Shown here: positions 1 to 8,979 of the stretch, piece after piece | Numbering within the stretch: position 1 is the first letter of the stretch | Layout: every line of letters starts with the position of its first letter | Source: Marinilabiliaceae bacterium | GTDB lineage: Bacteria > Bacteroidota > Bacteroidia > Bacteroidales > Marinilabiliaceae | Assembly (NCBI GenBank): GCA_021443545.1 | Contig: JABUTU010000082.1 | Coordinates: 1-64,000 of the forward strand | Direction: 5' to 3' | DNA: 64,000 nucleotides | Position numbers and translations under genes: made by a program | Notes under the pieces: model-generated | Seen by the model: only the letters and a program-made list of their open reading frames with translations | Database searches by the model: none | What the model was told of the DNA's origin: nothing

Positions 1-1520
<1,520 letters not shown>

Positions 1521-1586
1521 ACCATATCGATTGAGTTTCTTTAATATCTTGGTGTGATTTAGTCTGCAAATCAACGAAGCATACTT

Positions 1587-3404
1587 ATGGTAATATATCG
1601 TTTTAGGCATATTAAGCATCAGATAGCAGCCATTGTTGCTGTTATAGCATGTTTTGCATGCATACTGCAGATGGTCTTCTCAATTAGTCTTGGACAGAGA
1701 GCCATTAAAGACGAGGTTGCAAGATCTCTATTGGTAGAGGCAGAGATTGTAGTGCAGGAAATTTCCGAGTTTACAGCCATGCAACAGTCACAGGTCGATG
1801 CGGTTGCTGCCACAGCCTTTATTGGCATAGAAGATCTGTCGCAGGTTGATAAACCGAAGGTCATGCAGATATTAGACATCCTCAAGAAGAAGGTAGAAAG
1901 CGGAGGCAGAATATCTCACTATATTGTGATAAATCTTGAAGGTGATGGTATCTCGTCAAAAGGTACTCGACATGACTATAGCGACCGTAAGTATTTTCAG
2001 GATATAATTAATAATGGCACGTGTATTCCAGAGAAGATTACAAGTCGCACTACTGGAAAGCAGTCAATCATGTACTCAACAGCTATTCGAAATAGCAGTG
2101 GGGATGTAATAGGTGTACTTTCTTCTGGCATTGATTGTGAGGTCTTCACCGAAATGATGAAGAAGATACACATCGGTTCGCATAATCCTTTCATCATCAA
2201 GAATGATGGACTATTGATTGCCCATGCCAATGATTCGCTTGTCAGGTCTGGCTTTAACTATCTTACGACGGTATCGCCACTTCCATTCTTCGTCAAGGCG
2301 GCATCTGCCACGGAGGCTGGGTATGATGTCTATTATACACCAGATGGACGTGAGGTATTGGCAGGATATACTCCATTACCTGATACACCATGGGTTGTTA
2401 TAACACCTATGAATGTAGAGGAGGCTGGTAATATAAATTATTTGACGCGGTTCCTCATCGTGTTGAGTGTTATTCTTGTCGTCTTGTCGATTTTTGCAGG
2501 AATAATAATAGGAGCCCGATTAAGTCGACCTATTGTAGTCGCGGAGAATATTCTTAATGAGATGCAAAAGGGAAATGTGAGGTATGATGTTGAGACAGAG
2601 AAGAGTTGGAGTGTAATGTTGCGACGTACGGATGAATTGGGAAAATTAGGATTAAGCACCAAGAATCTGATAGAAAAGCTTCATAATGTTCTTGGGGAGA
2701 TTAGAGATGCATCACAGCAGTTAGCTCTCAATGCCAATTTGATTAGTGAATCGAGTCATAGCGTATCGACAGGTGTAAATCAGCAGGCAAGCATGACCGA
2801 CGATATGTCGTCGACAATGGAAGAGATTTCTGGTGTAATACGGCAGACAGCATCTAACGCTACAAACATGCTCAAGATGTCGCAGCATTGTATCAGTCAG
2901 GGACGAGAAGGCCTTGAGGCTGTCGTCAATACGCAGAACTTTATGCATGAGATTTCAGATAAGATAGAGGTTATTACATCCATAGCTGAGCAGACAAATA
3001 TACTATCTTTAAATGCCAGTATTGAGGCGGCGAGAGCAGGAGCAGCAGGAAAGGGATTTGCTGTTGTAGCTAACGAAATACGTAATTTGGCACAGATGAC
3101 ACAATCGGCAGCAAACGATATTATATCGTTGGTTGGTAATACAGTTAGTGCTTCTGACAAGAGTGAGGGAATGATAAATGGGTTGTTGAAAGAGATTGAG
3201 GATACAGGAAGAGTGGTTCAGACCATCAGTGCTGCAAGTGCAGAACAAGATGATGGAACACGAAGTGTTAACAACTCCATGTCGCAGATGAATGTGGTAA
3301 CTCAGCAAAATGCAGCCTCATTGGAAGAGCTTAGTTCGATGGCACAAGAGTTGGCCACTTTGGCAAAATCATTACAGTCAACTACTAGTTTTTTCAAGAT
3401 TTAG
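1587..3404 (+). CDS. Methyl-accepting chemotaxis protein (dCache-type sensor)
   Basis: A 605-residue transmembrane chemoreceptor. A first membrane helix lies at about residues 12-35, then a periplasmic sensor of about 240 residues that looks like a double-Cache domain (SDRKYFQ motif, typical of ligand pockets for small molecules). A second helix lies at about 285-310, followed by a HAMP-like segment and a long signalling coiled coil. The signalling hairpin tip is recognisable as [20 protein letters not shown] then [12 protein letters not shown], very close to the canonical MCP sequence. No C-terminal CheR-tethering pentapeptide is seen; the protein ends in SFFKI. ATG 1587 is the only reasonable start. 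No cheA, cheW, cheR or cheB lies in the window, so the partner is unknown. The ligand cannot be read from the sequence. Confidence 0.93.
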   Translation: MVIYRFRHIKHQIAAIVAVIACFACILQMVFSISLGQRAIKDEVARSLLVEAEIVVQEISEFTAMQQSQVDAVAATAFIGIEDLSQVDKPKVMQILDILKKKVESGGRISHYIVINLEGDGISSKGTRHDYSDRKYFQDIINNGTCIPEKITSRTTGKQSIMYSTAIRNSSGDVIGVLSSGIDCEVFTEMMKKIHIGSHNPFIIKNDGLLIAHANDSLVRSGFNYLTTVSPLPFFVKAASATEAGYDVYYTPDGREVLAGYTPLPDTPWVVITPMNVEEAGNINYLTRFLIVLSVILVVLSIFAGIIIGARLSRPIVVAENILNEMQKGNVRYDVETEKSWSVMLRRTDELGKLGLSTKNLIEKLHNVLGEIRDASQQLALNANLISESSHSVSTGVNQQASMTDDMSSTMEEISGVIRQTASNATNMLKMSQHCISQGREGLEAVVNTQNFMHEISDKIEVITSIAEQTNILSLNASIEAARAGAAGKGFAVVANEIRNLAQMTQSAANDIISLVGNTVSASDKSEGMINGLLKEIEDTGRVVQTISAASAEQDDGTRSVNNSMSQMNVVTQQNAASLEELSSMAQELATLAKSLQSTTSFFKI

Positions 3405-3413
3405 CTGTTTTAG

Positions 3414-3445
3414 TTTGGATTTGTCAGAAAAGTTACATAGTTTTG
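3414..3445 (+). promoter_or_regulatory. trp operon promoter (-33 TTTG, -7 TAGTTTTG)
   Basis: TTTG at 3414-3417 and TAGTTTTG at 3438-3445 match both halves of the Bacteroidota promoter exactly, with 20 bases between them. The -33 box begins only ten bases after the chemoreceptor stop codon. Transcription would start at about 3452, shortly before the leader peptide. Confidence 0.8.
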
Positions 3446-3468
3446 TGAAAAATAGAAAATGTAGAATC

Positions 3469-3534
3469 ATGCAACAAGTGATTAAAATGTGGTGGCGTTG
3501 GCATCTTACTTCCAGTCTCGGAGGCGAGTGCTAA
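3469..3534 (+). CDS. trpL: trp operon leader peptide with WWRW
   Basis: A 21-codon reading frame between the trp promoter and the attenuator hairpin: MQQVIKMWWRW then HLTSSLGGEC, stop TAA. Three Trp codons (TGG at 3490, 3493 and 3499) within four codons are a rare arrangement and the classic sign of a ribosome-sensing trp leader. Trp-tRNA shortage would stall a ribosome here. Its position, composition and the terminator that follows 26 bases after its stop all fit transcription attenuation. That it is translated is inference. Confidence 0.8.
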   Translation: MQQVIKMWWRWHLTSSLGGEC

Positions 3535-3575
3535 GTTACGTGCGTGATATATAATAGCATAAGGGCCTTACCGAG
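3517..3575 (+). promoter_or_regulatory. Putative trp antiterminator pairing (segments 2 and 3)
   Basis: CTCGGAGG at 3517-3524 can pair with CC...CCGAG at 3566-3575, which is the 5' arm of the terminator. The same 5' segment can instead close a small hairpin inside the leader (CTCG with CGAG, and CTTA with TAAG). A ribosome stalled at the Trp codons would cover roughly to 3516 and leave 3517-3524 free to form the antiterminator. The pairing was found by eye, with no folding energy calculated. Confidence 0.5.
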
Positions 3576-3594
3576 TCGGTGAGGCCCTTTTTTT
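3561..3594 (+). terminator. trp attenuator (Rho-independent terminator)
   Basis: A 12-bp stem (3561-3572 with 3578-3589, one G-T pair) with the 5-base loop GAGTC is followed by seven T residues. It lies after the Trp-rich leader peptide and 57 bases before trpE, so it is positioned to stop transcription before the structural genes rather than to end the chemoreceptor transcript only. Confidence 0.88.
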
Positions 3595-3651
3595 ATGTAT
3601 TTGCGAAAGTAGTATGTAAAAAATGAAGTATAACGTTTTTATAAAAGTATT

Positions 3652-5067
3652 ATGAAAATCAATTCAAGGGTTTCGCGATTTCCAGCGGAACAGTCGGATT
3701 TGGTGACGCCAGTATCAGCTTATCTGAAATTGAGAGATGTGTATCCTAACACAGTGCTTCTTGAGAGCTCGGATTATCATGCTCATTCCAATGCAATGTC
3801 GTTTGTCTGTTTCGACCCGATTTCAGAGTTCATTGTAGAAGATACGACAAGGACCATCATCGTAGACAATGCTGTTAGCAATGTAAAACATTTGGCAGAT
3901 GTGGGAGAGGCCGTAGAAGAGCTTGATGCTTTCATTAAGTCGTTTGAGATTGAAGGTGATGCAGAAGAATTGCGAGTTAATGGGGTCTTCGGGTATAGTG
4001 CCTATGATGCGGTGCGTCATTTCGATACTTTGCAGTTGCGTTCTAATGAAAGGGCATACAAAGTGCCGGATATTCGCTATGCCATGTATAGAAAGATTTT
4101 GGTTTTTTCGCTCTTCACTAATAAGTTATGCCTGATTGAAAATCTACGAGAGGGAGAAGAGAGCGAGCTATTAAGAATAGAGAACCTCTTTATTAATCCT
4201 GTGACACCGCGCTTTTCATTTAGAGCTAAAGATGACGAGCAGTCAAATGTGACAGATGAAGATTATATGAAGATGGTAGCCAAAGGGAAAGAACACTGTT
4301 TTAGAGGAGATGTTTTTCAAATAGTTCTTAGTCGGCAGTTCTCCAGAGGTTACGAGGGAGATGATTTCAATGTATACCGAGCATTGCGTTATATTAACCC
4401 ATCACCATATATGTATTTCTTCGATTATGGGTCATATCGTATCTTTGGCTCATCACCTGAGACAGAGCTTTTAATAAAAGATGGGGTAGCAGAGATTAAT
4501 CCAATAGCTGGCACCTTCCGACGTACTGGGGATATGTTGAAGGATAAGGAGCTCGCCATAGTTTTGCATGACGACCCCAAGGAGAGCGCTGAACATGTAA
4601 TGCTTGTAGATCTTGCCAGAAATGATTTAAGTCGTTATTGCTCGAACGTCAAGGTTAACAAATTCAAAGAGATACAATTTTATTCGCATGTTCTTCATAT
4701 GGTATCAAATGTTAGTGGAGAATTGAATAGCGATACAACAGCATCGTCACTTATGGCTGCCACTTTCCCAGCAGGAACGTTGAGTGGAGCTCCCAAGTAT
4801 AGGGCGATGCAACTAATCGATGAAATAGAGAATCAGTCGAGAGGGACCTACGGGGGGTGTATTGGTATAATGCATTTCAATGGAGACTTCAATCAGGCAA
4901 TAATGATAAGGACATTCCTATCAAAGAACAACAGACTATACTACCAGGCAGGAGCGGGAGTCGTAGCCAAAAGCATCGAGTTGAGCGAGCTACAGGAGGT
5001 GAATAACAAACTTGGAGCTCTGACAGCAGCAATTAATGAAGCACAATCACTAAATCTAAGACTATAA
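3652..5067 (+). CDS. trpE: Anthranilate synthase component I
   Basis: Large subunit that makes anthranilate from chorismate with ammonia delivered by TrpG; first step of tryptophan synthesis. The 471-residue protein has the N-terminal LLES motif (36-39) used for tryptophan feedback binding, and the C-terminal chorismate-binding core with NPSPYMYF, GSSPE, PIAGTFRR, DDPKESAEHVMLVDLARND (key residues E, H, D), PAGTLSGAPK and GGCIG motifs. All catalytic motifs look intact. Its stop codon overlaps the trpG start (TAATG), so the two subunits are likely translationally coupled. Expression should be controlled by the leader peptide and attenuator upstream. Confidence 0.96.
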   Translation: MKINSRVSRFPAEQSDLVTPVSAYLKLRDVYPNTVLLESSDYHAHSNAMSFVCFDPISEFIVEDTTRTIIVDNAVSNVKHLADVGEAVEELDAFIKSFEIEGDAEELRVNGVFGYSAYDAVRHFDTLQLRSNERAYKVPDIRYAMYRKILVFSLFTNKLCLIENLREGEESELLRIENLFINPVTPRFSFRAKDDEQSNVTDEDYMKMVAKGKEHCFRGDVFQIVLSRQFSRGYEGDDFNVYRALRYINPSPYMYFFDYGSYRIFGSSPETELLIKDGVAEINPIAGTFRRTGDMLKDKELAIVLHDDPKESAEHVMLVDLARNDLSRYCSNVKVNKFKEIQFYSHVLHMVSNVSGELNSDTTASSLMAATFPAGTLSGAPKYRAMQLIDEIENQSRGTYGGCIGIMHFNGDFNQAIMIRTFLSKNNRLYYQAGAGVVAKSIELSELQEVNNKLGALTAAINEAQSLNLRL

Positions 5068-5981
5068 TGATAAAACAAGATATTTATAAGTTCATGCGAC
5101 AGAATCCAGTGTTCTGTCTGGCTACAATTTCGGATGGTAATCCACGTGTTCGGGCAATGCGTTTGGTGGAGGCTTCAGAATACGGAATAGTATTTTCATC
5201 ATCCATAAGTAGTAATCTGCAGAAGGAGTTAGAAGTGAATAGAGATGTTGAAATGTGTTTCCATGATGGAGAGACGCAGATTAGGGTAAGGGGTGTCTTA
5301 TCGTATGAAAAGAGAGGTGATAATGTGACATATAGACTCGAGAGGGGAATGGCAAAAGTCACTGAAGAGGATTTGTCGTATTTTGTCTCATTGCGTCCAG
5401 AAATCAAGATTCTTGTTTTGGATAATTACGATTCATTTGCATATAATATTGTACATTACCTGCGCGAGCTTGTCGATGGTTTTGGAATAGTCGAAGTTTT
5501 TCGCAATGACGAGATTAAGATTGAGGATATCGCAAAGTATGATAAGATACTTCTTTCACCAGGACCTGGTATTCCAGATGAGGCGGGGATACTAAAAGAT
5601 GTAATCAGAGAGTATGGGGCTACAAAGAGTATTTTAGGTATATGCTTAGGTTGTCAGGCAATCGCAGAGGTGTATGGAGGTACTCTTATAAATATGGAGC
5701 AGGTATATCATGGTGTTGCATTGAATACGTTGGTGACAGAAAAGGATGACTACTTGTTTGCTGGTTTGCCATTCCAGTTCCTTTCTGGTCGTTATCACTC
5801 GTGGATTGTAAATAGTAATAATTTGCCTGATTGTCTGACAATTATATCCAGAGATGAGGATACGGGTATGATTATGGGTTTACGTCATAAAGAGTATGAT
5901 GTAAGGGGACTACAGTTTCACCCAGAGTCTGTTTTGACAGTCGGAGGAAAGCAAATGTTGAAAAATTGGATAGATAAGTAA
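5067..5981 (+). CDS. trpG: Split-barrel flavin-like domain fused to anthranilate synthase component II
   Basis: 304 residues, about 110 longer than a normal TrpG. Residues about 113-304 are the glutamine amidotransferase: VLDNYDSF (117-124), LSPGPG (163-168), nucleophile Cys193 in GICLGCQ, and His285/Glu287 in QFHPES; it releases ammonia from glutamine for TrpE. Residues about 1-108 resemble the FMN-binding split-barrel (pyridoxamine 5'-phosphate oxidase-like) family: NPVFCLATI, GNPRVRAMRL, IVFSSS..SNLQKEL, and the strand IRVRGVLSY. The C-terminal part of that family is missing, so the junction at about 108-112 looks like a domain fusion. The start at 5067 overlaps the trpE stop and is the best start; the only later Met before the amidotransferase (Met95, ATG 5349) has no such coupling. 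Whether the extra domain binds a flavin is unknown. Confidence 0.9.
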   Translation: MIKQDIYKFMRQNPVFCLATISDGNPRVRAMRLVEASEYGIVFSSSISSNLQKELEVNRDVEMCFHDGETQIRVRGVLSYEKRGDNVTYRLERGMAKVTEEDLSYFVSLRPEIKILVLDNYDSFAYNIVHYLRELVDGFGIVEVFRNDEIKIEDIAKYDKILLSPGPGIPDEAGILKDVIREYGATKSILGICLGCQAIAEVYGGTLINMEQVYHGVALNTLVTEKDDYLFAGLPFQFLSGRYHSWIVNSNNLPDCLTIISRDEDTGMIMGLRHKEYDVRGLQFHPESVLTVGGKQMLKNWIDK

Positions 5982-5987
5982 TATACT

Positions 5988-6977
5988 ATGAAATCGATAC
6001 TTAATCATCTGTCAGCGTTTAAAACGTTGACACAGGAACAGGCCCATGATGTGCTTTTCAATATAGCACATGAACAATACAATAAGAGTCAGGTAGCAGC
6101 ATTCCTTGGTTGCTATACGATGCGTCCAGCGACTGTAGAGGAACTCATAGGGTTTCAGAAGGCATTGTTGGAGTGTTGTACACGTATAGACCTTTCAGAA
6201 TTTAATTGTATAGACTTGGTTGGTACAGGTGGCGATTGTAAGAATACATTCAATATCTCCACACTATCAGCGTTTGTTTTGGCGGGAGCAGGTTTAAAAG
6301 TTTCCAAGCATGGTAATTACGGAGTCTCTTCAGGGTGCGGGTCAAGCAATGTTCTTGAATCGCTTGGCTATAAGTTTACAGCAGAGCAGGATGTTCTCAA
6401 ACGACAGATTGACAAAACAGGAATATGTTTTCTTCACGCTCCGCTGTTTAATGTAGCAATGAAGGTGGCTGCCCCATTCAGGAAAGAGTTGGGAATAAAG
6501 ACATTTTTCAATATATTGGGCCCCCTTGTAAATCCATCTTTTCCGAAAAACCAGATGTCTGGAGTCTTTAACCTTGAGACCCTTCGATTATATAATTATC
6601 TCTTCCAGAAATCAGGGAAGAGGTATTGCGTCATCCATTCACTTGATGGGTATGATGAGATATCTCTAACGGGAGGTTGTAAGATTATAACAAATGAAGA
6701 AGAGATAGTCCTCTACCCTGAGGATATGGGGTTCAAGACAGTCTTTCCGAAGGATATAGAGAATGGAGCCACAGTGGAAGATGCTAAGAATGTCTTTCTG
6801 AGTATCATATCTGGAGAGGGAACAGAGGCGCAACGTAGTGTGGTTCTTGCAAATTCTGCATGGGCAATTAAAACAGTGCGTCATGACATCTCGTTTGAAG
6901 ATGCAAAACAGTTGGCCATCGACAGTTTGGATGGTAAGAAAGCGTTAGGCGTATTGAAAGCACTTATAGATATGTAA
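5988..6977 (+). CDS. trpD: Anthranilate phosphoribosyltransferase
   Basis: Transfers the phosphoribosyl group of PRPP to anthranilate; second step of tryptophan synthesis, cytosolic. The 329-residue protein has the expected length and the family motifs GTGGD (79-83), NISTLSAFVLAGAG, and KHGN (107-110) followed by a Ser/Gly-rich PRPP loop that reads YGVSSGCGSSNVLE rather than the commoner RSVSS form. It lies six bases after trpG and four before trpC in the same operon. Confidence 0.95.
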   Translation: MKSILNHLSAFKTLTQEQAHDVLFNIAHEQYNKSQVAAFLGCYTMRPATVEELIGFQKALLECCTRIDLSEFNCIDLVGTGGDCKNTFNISTLSAFVLAGAGLKVSKHGNYGVSSGCGSSNVLESLGYKFTAEQDVLKRQIDKTGICFLHAPLFNVAMKVAAPFRKELGIKTFFNILGPLVNPSFPKNQMSGVFNLETLRLYNYLFQKSGKRYCVIHSLDGYDEISLTGGCKIITNEEEIVLYPEDMGFKTVFPKDIENGATVEDAKNVFLSIISGEGTEAQRSVVLANSAWAIKTVRHDISFEDAKQLAIDSLDGKKALGVLKALIDM

Positions 6978-6981
6978 TAAA

Positions 6982-7767
6982 ATGAATTACTTAGACAAAA
7001 TAATAGCTTCAAAGATAGAGGAGCTGAAGTATGAGAAGAGTGTGCTATCAGTTGATGAATTGAAGGATATGATTTCAAATATGCCTCCGACCACTCCATT
7101 TGCCGAGAGTATAAGAGTGCGTAATGGAATCATAGCTGAGTTTAAACGAAAGAGTCCTTCTAAGGGCATCATACACAATGATATTTCACCACGGGATGTG
7201 GTGCCATACTATGAAAAAGCTGGAGTGTCGGCGGTCTCAGTGCTAACCAATAGAGAGTGGTTTGGAGGTGAAATTAAAGATCTTAAAGATGCTTCGGAGA
7301 GTGTCGGTATCCCAATATTGCGCAAAGAGTTTATTGTTGATTCATATCAAGTATATGAAGCAAGAGCTTTCGGTGCATCGGCCATTCTTCTGATTGCCGC
7401 GGTATTAGAACGCAGTCAGGCGAGAGACCTTGCGGCTATTGCGAAGGAACTCGGCATGGAGGTTCTTATGGAGCTGCATGGCGAAGATGAGTTCGGTTAT
7501 ATAGTGGATGGCGTGACAGTAGCTGGTATCAATAATCGAAATCTAAAAACGTTTGAGGTCGACTTAGAGCACTCCGTTCGTATGTCGAGGATGCTGCCAG
7601 ATGAGTTGCCTAAAATTTCTGAGAGCGGAATACGAAGTGTTGATGATATGCGTTTCTTGAGAGAGAGGGGAGGCTTTGATGGTTTCCTGATAGGGGAGAA
7701 TTTTATGTGCTCATCAGATCCGGGTCGGGCGTGTATTGAATTCTGTAAGAGTATAGATTGGAGATAA
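6982..7767 (+). CDS. trpC: Indole-3-glycerol phosphate synthase
   Basis: Closes the ring of carboxyphenylamino-deoxyribulose phosphate to give indole-3-glycerol phosphate. The 261-residue TIM barrel has the hallmark AEFKRKSPSKG (52-62) with the catalytic Lys, the LRKEF strand, NNRNLKTFEVD, SESGI and the phosphate-binding FLIGENFM near the end. It is the last gene of the trp operon here; its substrate requires TrpF, and neither trpF nor trpA follows. It converges with the next gene with 11 bases between them and no visible hairpin. Confidence 0.96.
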   Translation: MNYLDKIIASKIEELKYEKSVLSVDELKDMISNMPPTTPFAESIRVRNGIIAEFKRKSPSKGIIHNDISPRDVVPYYEKAGVSAVSVLTNREWFGGEIKDLKDASESVGIPILRKEFIVDSYQVYEARAFGASAILLIAAVLERSQARDLAAIAKELGMEVLMELHGEDEFGYIVDGVTVAGINNRNLKTFEVDLEHSVRMSRMLPDELPKISESGIRSVDDMRFLRERGGFDGFLIGENFMCSSDPGRACIEFCKSIDWR

Positions 7768-7778
7768 TCAGCTCTGTT

Positions 7779-8132
7779 CTAATGCTCCAAAGAGGCTTTG
7801 ACGGCTTTTGTGAGCTTGTTGTATACGCGGGCATAGGCCTTGTCAGTTAAATCCATGATAAGGCCTTTTGTCATCTCACTATCGTTAAGATCAATTTGCA
7901 TCCAATGCCTTTTATGCCAGTGCCAGGCCTGTTGTATAGCAGTGTATCGGTCAGTCATCTCATCGAATAATGAAGGGTCGCATTTGAGAACGAAGATATT
8001 GGGTTGGAATAGAGGAAGACCAGCGAAAATCTTACCTCCAATTCGGAAGACAACATAATCATCCCCAAATGGCATGTCTTCAGTGACGTGTGGTTTTGAC
8101 AGGCAGTAATCGCGGGCCTCTTCAATATTCAT
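7779..8132 (-). CDS. MmcQ/YjbR family DNA-binding-fold protein
   Basis: A 117-residue protein with the family pattern: MNIEEARDYCLSKP at the start, MPFGDDYVVFRIGGKIFA, a Leu/Asp region with KCDP, the WHWHKRHWMQIDL strand and a C-terminal helix with AYARVYNKL. This family adopts a CyaY-like fold and has been proposed to bind DNA, but no biochemical role is established. It lies downstream of pflA on the same strand with a 52-base gap, so it may be read as an isolated gene or as a tail of that transcript. Confidence 0.85.
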   Translation of the reverse strand: MNIEEARDYCLSKPHVTEDMPFGDDYVVFRIGGKIFAGLPLFQPNIFVLKCDPSLFDEMTDRYTAIQQAWHWHKRHWMQIDLNDSEMTKGLIMDLTDKAYARVYNKLTKAVKASLEH

Positions 8133-8184
8133 ACTTGTATTATTATTTAGGGAGAATGTAATTGTTAATACGTGATGTGTAGTC

Positions 8185-8910
8185 TTATTTGCATAGGATA
8201 TCAGTAGCCGAGTCGAAGCTCTCTTGTGAGGGAGCTGGAGTCCCTGTGAGTGAATAGGGTATACCTAATTGCTGATATTTGAATTCTGCCATTGAATGGT
8301 AGGGAAGGATATCTACACGATTTATGTTATTCAGCGTGTCAAGGAAAGAACGTAATCCTGAAAGCCACTGAGGACTGTCAGTTATACCTGGAACCAGGAC
8401 GTGACGAATCCAAATAGGGACGTTAAGCCGATTAAGTTCTCTTGCACACTCCAGAATATTGTTGTTGTCATGGCCAGTAAGTCTTTTGTGCTCTTCATTA
8501 TCAATATGCTTGATGTCGAGTAGCACTGTATCGGTGTACGACATTAGCTCTCTGAACTTATCAATGAAAGGCGCCGAGAATGAGAATGGCTGGGCAGAGG
8601 TGTCGAGACAGGTTGATATGCCTCTTCTTTTTGCCTCTCTAAACAGTTCGATCAGGAAGTCGATTTGAAGGAGAGGTTCTCCTCCGCTTACAGTGATGCC
8701 ACCATCTTTTTGCCAATATGAACGATAGCGTTCAGCCTTCTCAAGCAGGTCACTCGGGCTCATTTCTGTGCCTCCATTCAGATTCCAGGAGTCAGGGTTG
8801 TGGCAATATCGGCATCGCATGTTACAGCCTTGCAAAAATATGACGAAGCGGATTCCAGGTCCGTCGACAGCACCAAACGATTCTGTGGAGTGAATTCTAC
8901 CTTTAGTCAT
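8185..8910 (-). CDS. pflA: Pyruvate formate-lyase activating enzyme (radical SAM)
   Basis: Installs the glycyl radical on PflB using SAM and a [4Fe-4S] cluster; cytosolic. The 241-residue protein has the radical-SAM CxxxCxxC signature (Cys29, Cys33, Cys36), SFGAVDGPGIRFVIFLQGC before it, GGITVSGGEP as the SAM-binding GGE motif, and the conserved LLDIKH and HVLVPGITD stretches. Its substrate gene pflB lies just upstream on the same strand. A hairpin with a U-rich tail between them (8928-8958) is likely to lower pflA expression relative to pflB. Confidence 0.96.
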   Translation of the reverse strand: MTKGRIHSTESFGAVDGPGIRFVIFLQGCNMRCRYCHNPDSWNLNGGTEMSPSDLLEKAERYRSYWQKDGGITVSGGEPLLQIDFLIELFREAKRRGISTCLDTSAQPFSFSAPFIDKFRELMSYTDTVLLDIKHIDNEEHKRLTGHDNNNILECARELNRLNVPIWIRHVLVPGITDSPQWLSGLRSFLDTLNNINRVDILPYHSMAEFKYQQLGIPYSLTGTPAPSQESFDSATDILCK

Positions 8911-8927
8911 ATGTCAGATTATTAAAA

Positions 8928-8958
8928 GAGACGATTGAATGAATCATCCAATCGTCTC
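8928..8958 (-). terminator. Hairpin terminator between pflB and pflA
   Basis: A perfect 10-bp stem (8928-8937 with 8949-8958) with an 11-base loop. Read on the minus strand it is followed by TTTTAATAATCT, a moderately U-rich tail. It sits in the 69-base gap between pflB and pflA, so it could act as a partial terminator or an mRNA-stabilising 3' end for pflB. Confidence 0.7.
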
Positions 8959-8979
8959 AATGGGTTCGTGGTTTCTTGT

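Noticed and set aside
5349-5981. Internal start (Met95) giving a TrpG closer to normal length
   Set aside because: No stop or frameshift separates the two parts, the trpE stop overlaps the start at 5067, and the internal ATG has no better initiation context. It cannot be fully excluded as a secondary start.
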